Source: Dromaius novaehollandiae (taxonomy: Eukaryota > Chordata > Aves > Casuariiformes > Dromaiidae). Taken from it: a DNA stretch of 64,000 nucleotides. The stretch lies in the NCBI RefSeq assembly GCF_036370855.1, contig NC_088130.1, forward strand, positions 67,928,941 through 67,992,940. The letters run 5' to 3'. Shown here piece by piece: positions 60,766-64,000 of this stretch. The notes beneath the pieces were generated by a model. It was not told the origin of the DNA, did no database searches, and saw only the letters and a list, made by a program, of their open reading frames with translations. The stretch's first letter is position 1. Each line of letters begins with the position of its first letter. Made by a program: the position numbers and the translations under genes.

Positions 60766-62233
60766 GTAAAGGAGAGAAAACCCCAGTTTCCTGCATGGTA
60801 GGAGAAGCTGTGGTGACACGGTTGCACTCCTCGGACAGGTGGGACAGGCTTTGGTGCAGCGCGGATGCCATATGGAGGAGAGTCTGCCGCAAAGGGCTTA
60901 ATAACACGTGGCAATTTAGAGAGGGCGTCTCCTCTGTGGACCACAAGCATTAATCCAGCCTTGCTGTCTCCCCCAGCGTTTGTAAACATCATCATCTGCC
61001 AGGAGCAGATGGCAGGACCAAAAGGGTTGCAAGTGGGATGACTTGTCCTTGGTGTCTTGGCATGTCTGCGGCTGAGCCGGGACTCGGAGCTGGGCGTCCC
61101 GACTCCCTGTTTGCCATGGCAAGTGGGAAAGCCAAGGAGCATGTGGCTGGGAGGTGCCGGCCTTTCCCTTCATGTCACGTCCTGCCCAGCTTAGCCAAGG
61201 AAGGACTTGGGTGCCCACAAGCTTGTCACTTCTATTTTAATTGGTTGTAGGACAAAAAAAACCCCTCCCTCTTCTTATGGAGCTTGCGGTGAACGCAGCT
61301 CCCTAGGACTAGTTTATACAGCCTGCACTTGCCCTGGGAAAGCTTAGCTGCCGCAGGAACCATCATCCCTGAGTCAAAGCAGGACCTGCAGGGAGACGCA
61401 CATGGTTGCCATCAGCTTGCCTGCAACTGGGAACCGTTCGCGGAGATTGCTTGTAATTAATTAAAAAAAATGCTTTAGAACTTATAAAATCCTGGAGGCG
61501 CTGACAGGGATGGTTTTGCTTAGCCTGTTTTCACTGAGACCTCGGTGCCGCTGCACTCTTGGCAAGAGCAGGTTTTTGGCTAACACCTGGGCACGCACTT
61601 GCTTCACGGCTGTGTGTGCCAGACCCGTGGAGGAAAAATAGCTTCTGCGACAGCAGGTGTTATGTTTTGCTGCGCGCCTGTTCGGGTGCTTCAGGTTGTT
61701 AAACGCCCGGGAGAAGCTGGCTTTCGAAGCCAAGCCGGAGCGGCGATGTGCCTCCCCTCCCTAGCAGTTGTATTTGGGGCTATTCTGTCACCGGGAAAGT
61801 GGTGGCAGCTGGCGCAGGGAAGCGAGAAGTTGGGTTGGCATTCGAGGGGCAGCCTGGCAGGCTGTGGAGCAGACGCGCTTCATGTCATCTTAGATGTGCG
61901 GCTGCTCAGCTGTGTCCGTCCCGGGGAAGCTGGGCTCTCCGTGATCAGCTGTGTCTTGCAGTGCTGCAGGGATGATGGTTGGGTCCCCTTGGGCAGTCCC
62001 CAACTTAACAGTAAAAGGTCAGGAGAAGTTCTGGGGAAGGTGGGGTATTTACACTGAAAACAGCTTGTGCAAAGAAGTAGGTATGACTCTCCCTGTTCTG
62101 CATCCTTTGTGTTTGCAGAGATGGACGGGTGGCATTTAATCATGGTAGCTTTGTAATGCTTTTGAACTGGGACAAAAATGCATCAGAGAGATTTCTAGGG
62201 TCTTGGGTGCATCATCGGCCCTGTGGAAGGTTG

Positions 62234-62315
62234 GGAAGCCGAGACAGGACGGCAGTGACTTACCTAAGACGCTGCAGCGAGCCGGTTGCAAAGCCCACGT
62301 CCTCTGTGGCTCCGA
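62234..62315 (-). repeat. MIR-like SINE remnant (antisense)
   Basis: 'gaagccgagacaggacggca' (62235-62254), 'gtgacttacctaagacgctg', 'cagcgagccggttgcaaagc' and 'ccacgtcctct' follow the antisense MIR-type order (aaactgaggcacagag, gtgacttgcccaaggtcac, cagcgagtctgtggcagagc, gaacccacgtcct). Old and diverged, but the order of phrases is complete. Confidence 0.6.
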
Positions 62316-63963
62316 GTGTGAAGCAGGGCGTTACAGCACTGTGAAATCTGGACTCGGGTGTCGCTTTGCAGAGCTCTGTTCTCCCACAGCACTGGCCACG
62401 AACTGTGTTTCGGCCACGAACCAGGCCATGAGCACTGCGGGGAGATCTTTGTTTTGGGACTAGCAGCATCTTCGAGACTGTTTTGAAGAGTGTTCTGGTC
62501 TGTGGAAAACACATTTTAGGGAATGGCTCATGGGGGATCTTGCAGGAATGACCCTAGAATAAATTTTAAGGGTGTTTGCTGGCTCCAGACCTTTGTTTTC
62601 TGTCATTACCCACTGCTGTCTGTTATCTGAGATTACCACAGCTGATGCTGAGAGAGAACCAGGGGCCTTGACGGTGCGTCTCTGCAAGGCAGCTTTCGCT
62701 GGGCAGACCTCTGCGGGCCGGCCAAGTTGCTGCGGAGCCTTCGATCTAACCATCCTGCTGAGGAGCAACCTGTCGTTTCCCATACTGCCCATTGGCTACA
62801 TACTGGGGAGAGACCAAGAACAGACTTGCATTGCTTTTTCCAAGATTGGAAGGGGGGAAGAATGTTCTTTTCCCCAGCCTAAAATTGGTGGCAGCATGGT
62901 AAATATTTGCCTCAGGTTTTGAATGAGTTGCAAAGGACATGAATTGTCCTGCAGAGCAGTGTGAGCTCCGGTCACCATTGGGACCACGGTATAGTGTAGA
63001 TGCCACCAAGCTGGCTTGAAAGCGGTGGTCTGGGCTGGTGGTGGCAGCCCTGGAGAAACGTCCTGGAGAGTGGGGAGGGCTGTGCTGGTGCTGGGCACTG
63101 TGGCCACGGGTTGTGCCCACGCTGAGCTGAGCTTTGGAGAAGTAAGCGCTTTTCTGGAGTCGGTCTGCGACGGGTGTTTTGCTTTCGGGTGCGGGCGTCT
63201 CCGTGTGTCACTTGGCCGGAAGCGAATTCCCACCGCGAGCCAGAGGATTCCTGGGCTCTATATCCTGACAGCGATGCAGCAAGAAGACGGCATCCCTCCG
63301 TAGCTGGAAGAGGTTTTTAACAGCTTGCCAGCGTTGCCATTATAAACACCATCTTTGGTGTTTGTGCAAGAGAGAGAAAGCAAGCAGGAACTTGTTGTGG
63401 TTCGGTTGATGTCTAATAATAGAAAAATGTTTTGTGTTTAACATATTTGTTTGCTTTGTTTGGTAAGAAGAGATTGGGGCTGAAAGCCTGTGTCCACAGG
63501 AGCTATACTCACTTAAAGGACTTGTAAGTATATATGGGTAATCCAAGAGGTACCTTTTCCTAGCTGGATGATCGACTTGGAGACAGATGTTTGATTAAAT
63601 TCTCCTCTGCATTGGGAAGCTGGGCTGTCCCTCTTGTCACCTGTGTCAGTGAAGTTGCAATATTTTCGCCCCTGGATGAGTTAAAGCTGTATGTGGAGGC
63701 TTGTGATGCTTTTCAAAATGACTTTTTAACCACGTGCACTTTTCATTGTTGCGTGCTAGTAAATCAATTAGGTTCAGTTTTCAGGGGGTTATAAGTTGGT
63801 TGAAAATGGTTTGTTTTAAAAGCGTGGCAAACAGGATCTCCCTTTTTTGCCTTTAAGATAAGGAGTGGTCAGTGTGGTGGAGGTCCGCAGCTGCAGGAGG
63901 AGGGAATTCAGTTAAAGGCACAGTCTGGTTTGTTTTTTTCCCCCTTCCTTCTCCTTTCTCCAG

Positions 63964-64000
63964 GCCCAGTTCAGATGAATTTTTTTTTTTGCCGGACCAT
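63964..64000 (+). other. putative second exon, cut by the window end
   Basis: A long pyrimidine tract and CAG at 63961-63963 make a strong acceptor. Two frames stay open to the edge. One starts at an ATG at 63975 with C at -3 (weak context) and reads M-N-F-F-F-C-R-T. The other has no start and reads P-S-S-D-E-F-F-F-L-P-D-H. The first suits an untranslated first exon followed by a start codon here; the second would need an upstream coding exon that I do not see. Neither peptide is recognised. The T11 run at 63980-63990 makes the frame sensitive to base-call errors. Confidence 0.4.

Larger units (their letters stand above)
54702..63963 (+). other. putative intron 1 of the rightward gene
   Basis: The proposed intron starts with GTAAGG and ends with a long pyrimidine tract (about 63,930-63,960) and CAG. 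It holds the remainder of the CpG island, the CR1 copy at 56.8-57.1 kb with its inverted partner at 56,165, a TATAAGAGG word at 59,168 and a MIR-like remnant at 62.2 kb. It also holds one short exon-like segment at 60713-60765. I see no other convincing exon. A phrase at 58,897-58,930 (gagatctcaaaatgctttt) resembles the tail of old MIR-like elements. Confidence 0.4.

Noticed and set aside
1-64000. CRISPR arrays, bacterial operons, ribosomal RNA, phage or plasmid features
   Set aside because: Nothing of this kind is present; the sequence has the composition, repeats and CpG pattern of a vertebrate nuclear genome.

Overview
This window reads as nuclear DNA of a bird (possibly another archosaur). 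The evidence is a recognisable CR1 LINE fragment, several old SINE-like remnants of the kind shared by birds, turtles and crocodilians, low overall repeat density, and vertebrate-style CpG islands separated by CpG-poor sequence. I see no bacterial, plasmid, phage or organellar features. I find no complete protein-coding gene: the long open frames lie in GC-rich islands, in a tandem repeat, or on both strands at once, and none carries a domain I recognise.

Layout. Positions 1-13,800 are noncoding, with old repeat remnants, CpG-richer patches (about 5.2-5.7, 9.4-9.9, 11.4-11.9 and 12.4-12.9 kb) and a TATA/initiator promoter-like site at 10.72 kb. A strong CpG island at about 13.8-15.4 kb has a CCAAT box, GC boxes and minus-strand splice-donor candidates. 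It may be the promoter of a leftward gene whose first intron would fill the left edge. From 15.4 to 39.9 kb the sequence looks intergenic, with a CR1 remnant at 26.3 kb, a MIR-like remnant at 32.6 kb and a 19-base C run at 34.93 kb.

At 39.9-41.55 kb a short CpG-rich segment carries a near-consensus CTCF site. It abuts a G-rich minisatellite of about 1.26 kb that includes a perfect 68-bp tandem duplication. From 41.6 to 52.5 kb I see only noncoding sequence. A smaller CpG-rich segment at 52.5-53.05 kb pairs an NRF1-like site with a strong RFX X-box.

The second strong CpG island (54.36-55.45 kb) has an almost perfect ZNF143/THAP11-type promoter motif and a good rightward splice donor at 54,702. 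A good acceptor lies at the right edge (63,963), so the simplest model is a rightward gene with a short, probably untranslated first exon, a 9.3-kb intron and a second exon cut by the window end. That intron contains a CR1 copy whose interior appears to have been rewritten by a segment copied, inverted, from about 670 bp away. This is the most unusual structure I found. No set of genes working together can be described here.
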